Shown: piece by piece, positions 62,458 to 64,000 of the stretch
Numbering within the stretch: the first letter of the stretch is position 1
Layout of the letters: each line of letters opens with the position of its first letter
From: Metridium senile
Lineage: Eukaryota; Cnidaria; Anthozoa; Actiniaria; Metridiidae
Reading direction: 5' to 3'
NCBI GenBank assembly: GCA_949775045.1
Contig: OX459100.1
Span: 94,501 to 158,500 of the forward strand
DNA length: 64,000 bases
The notes under the pieces: generated by a model
Told to the model about the DNA's origin: nothing
The model's database searches: none
What the model saw: the letters and a program-made list of their open reading frames with translations, nothing else
Program-made: the position numbers and the translations under genes

Positions 62458-62767
62458 AACATGACAGCTTGATCCATTACAAGAACTATCATAATTGATA
62501 TAATGGTATTGGTATAGATGGTGGTATTGCTGTTGGTAGTAACAATGTAATTGCTAATGATCAAGATGATAGTGTTAGTACCGGTGTTGTTCTTACTGTT
62601 GTTGATAGCCATGATTGTATTGCAGTTGGTAGTAACAATGTTGTTAATGATCAAGATGATAGTGTTAGTACAGGTGTTGTTACTATTGTTCATAGCCATG
62701 ATGGTATTGTTGTTGGTAGTAACATGTTGCTAATGATAAAGATGATAGTGTCAGTAAGGGTGTTATT
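62458..62767. repeat. Low-complexity GTT/ATG-rich repeat, period 87-93 bp
   Basis: The phrase GTTGGTAGTAAC and its surroundings recur with units starting at 62,522, 62,615 and 62,702, shared with AAGATGATAGTGT. The units are imperfect, with a 6-bp length change between them. The open frames on both strands here are low-complexity (Asn/Thr/Ile or Leu/Val/Met) and not genes. Confidence 0.75.
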
Positions 62768-62834
62768 GTTAATTACTATAAGGAGCCGTTCATTTATTAG
62801 TGTATGGTGGGGTTAGCAATATTGAGGGAGGTGG

Positions 62835-62845
62835 TCACGTTATTT
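62835..62845. repeat. Left 11-bp target-site duplication of the LINE
   Basis: TCACGTTATTT, identical to 63,875-63,885 on the other side of the LINE fragment. Confidence 0.7.
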
Positions 62846-63874
62846 TTTAATTTTTTTTTTATACATCAATATGATGTAGTTGATCGTATTGTTATCAACC
62901 CCTAGAATGACATTTGCTTTATTACACTCTGGTAGGATAATTTGAAATTCCAAGAGCCAGTTTCTTATTTCGAAATATAGATTTTTTGCTTCAATACATT
63001 CTACAAAAACATGATCGACTGTTTCCGGATGTAAAGAACAAGAGGAGTAATCCTTTATTTTAAAACGAAAAAGATCTCGATTCAGATATAAAATATTATT
63101 TATAATCTTATATTGAAAATACCTTGAGTATGTATCAATTGAAGTTGAATAAATTCTGCTGTATATTTTATTCCAATCTAGTTTGTTTCCTAAATTTATT
63201 CTTTTTTCCAAATTACTTTGTGATGTTGGAGGGCGGAATTTTTTGTCTATATAACATTGATATATCATCTTTGTCTCAATTTTACTCAACTCTACATTTT
63301 TCCCCTTTAATTTCAAGAACGTTTGTGAGCTTGTTTCTTTCTTCATTTCATTCTTATTTTCTTTAAGTTGCTTTTTCCATGTGGATGGTATCGCATGAAC
63401 GATACCTGCCCATTTTAGATATTCATTGTCATGTAGACCTTTGCGCTTTGTGTGTATCCACGAAAATTCACCTTTTGAGTTTAACAAGTCATTAACCCTG
63501 TTTATGTTTCGTAATGCTATATTTTCATAAAAAATTGATTTATTACCTATTTTGATACATTTGTTATTCCAAAAAATATGTTGACCTGCTTCTTCCTGGT
63601 CGTGTATTTCTTGATGCGATATTTCTGCCCACGCTTTTAGAATTAATTTGAAAAAATTCGGAGTATTTTCTGGAATTCTATTTGGATCAAAATTAGTATT
63701 TATATTTTGGAATTCCCCAATCGATTGAACATAATTTGATGGTATAACCTGTAGTTGTGATTTGTGATTGTCAGATTAAACGGCTTTCAAATAAGATCGA
63801 AAGTCTGGGGCTTTTAACCCTCCAACAGAGTAATCACCAATAAGTGTGTCATATTTTTTTTCTTTTTTTTTTTT
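62846..63874 (-). pseudogene. Truncated non-LTR retrotransposon (LINE) ORF2 fragment
   Basis: This derives from the region after the reverse transcriptase of a LINE ORF2, which would copy element RNA at a nicked target in the nucleus. Reading down the minus strand from about 63,853, the frame has GDYSVGGLKAPDF, the conserved GGLxxPD region. It is broken by a TAA at 63,776-63,778, then runs open for 311 codons to 62,840. Near the end, CSLHPETVDHVFVEC fits the C-terminal zinc-finger region with a His at the second Cys. No catalytic domain or endonuclease remains. The stop codon lies in the flanking repeat, so the natural C-terminus is lost. The 215-codon subframe has a TTG, not ATG, start. A Tx1/L1-like origin is my guess. 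Dead copy. Confidence 0.8.
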
Positions 63875-63885
63875 TCACGTTATTT
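63875..63885. repeat. Right 11-bp target-site duplication of the LINE
   Basis: TCACGTTATTT, identical to 62,835-62,845. It is preceded by a run of T (A on the LINE strand). Confidence 0.7.
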
Positions 63886-64000
63886 ATATATAGGGATATT
63901 TTTGCCAACCAGAAAGGAGGGGTTAGGTAATATTTGGAAAAGAATTAAAACAGGTGATTTTGCCGACCCCCTTCCCCCATACACTAAGAGTTAATTACTT
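63886..64000. other. Right flank, no gene seen
   Basis: AT-rich, then C-rich on the plus strand (GACCCCCTTCCCCC). Nothing coding is visible. Its end pairs with 62,797-62,807 as described for the possible inverted-repeat element. Confidence 0.6.

Larger units (their letters stand above)
62769..63999. mobile_element. Possible inverted-repeat element holding the LINE fragment
   Basis: TTAGTGTATGG (62,797-62,807) and CCATACACTAA (63,977-63,987) are a perfect 11-bp inverted pair, with looser matching inward (GGTTAGCAA against TTGCCGACC). TTAATTACT occurs outside both, at 62,769-62,777 and 63,991-63,999. Without the LINE the element would be about 170 bp, MITE-sized. The window ends one base later, so the right edge is poorly supported. 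Confidence 0.4.

Noticed and set aside
62328..62733. Asn/Thr/Ile-rich and Leu/Val/Met-rich frames on both strands
   Set aside because: Low-complexity translation of the GTT/ATG-rich repeat, open on both strands.
63124..63366. 80-codon plus-strand frame
   Set aside because: Antisense shadow of the LINE fragment.

Overview
This window is almost entirely tandemly repeated DNA from a eukaryote, most likely a marine invertebrate animal. A bivalve mollusc would fit, but the sequence alone does not prove it. The evidence is megasatellite-scale arrays, simple-repeat tracts, a decayed non-LTR retrotransposon fragment, and no intact protein gene, rRNA or tRNA in 64 kb. There are no operons, Shine-Dalgarno sites or other bacterial features.

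Region 1 (1-32,126) is an array of a roughly 40-bp satellite whose core GTAACCCAGTAGTTAC is a small hairpin. Eleven composite inserts interrupt it, plus one fragment. Each full insert has a 159-bp leader, a (TTCA)n tract of variable length (72-124 bp) and a 480-bp body that always ends in GCGCTAGATAT against the next 40-bp array. Four of the inserts carry a doubled leader and TTCA tract. Several amplification levels are superimposed: a 564/605/603-bp higher-order pattern that sums to 1,772 bp, a tandem pair of 5,541-bp units (3,800-9,340 and 9,341-14,881), dispersed copies about 19.1-19.6 kb and 3.7-3.8 kb apart, and local 523-bp and 283-bp duplications.

Region 2 (32,127-60,853) is an array of a 98-bp satellite of about 274 monomers. 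It shares a TTTTGTAACC core with the 40-bp family. Each monomer can form three hairpins, the strongest with an 11-bp stem and 4-nt loop. Two subfamilies, A (CCATGTG, ACGATCCC) and B (CCATGGG, ACGTTCCC), alternate in sharp blocks. A 58-monomer (5,684-bp) unit is tandemly duplicated, and a 14-monomer B block occurs three times in full. From about 48,344 on everything is type B. This part carries five copies of one 374-bp insertion that looks like a retroelement 3' end, with an 11-bp hairpin, AATAAA, an (AAACT)n tail and a GTAA target duplication. The insertion was copied along with the satellite at spacings of 28, 4, 24 and 25 monomers.

Region 3 (60,854-62,457) is the edge of the repeat locus. 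It holds two diverged copies of the 480-bp body in reverse orientation, a (TGAA)n tract, a diverged 98-bp-like stretch and about 11 reversed 40-bp monomers. These copies keep about 41 bp that all amplified copies have lost.

Region 4 (62,458-64,000) is non-satellite flank: a GTT/ATG-rich stretch repeating every 87-93 bp, then a 1,029-bp truncated LINE fragment on the minus strand bounded by an 11-bp direct repeat. The LINE sits inside a possible small inverted-repeat element. The only protein-derived sequence I accept is this LINE remnant. All coordinates come from reading by eye, so array edges may be off by a few bases.
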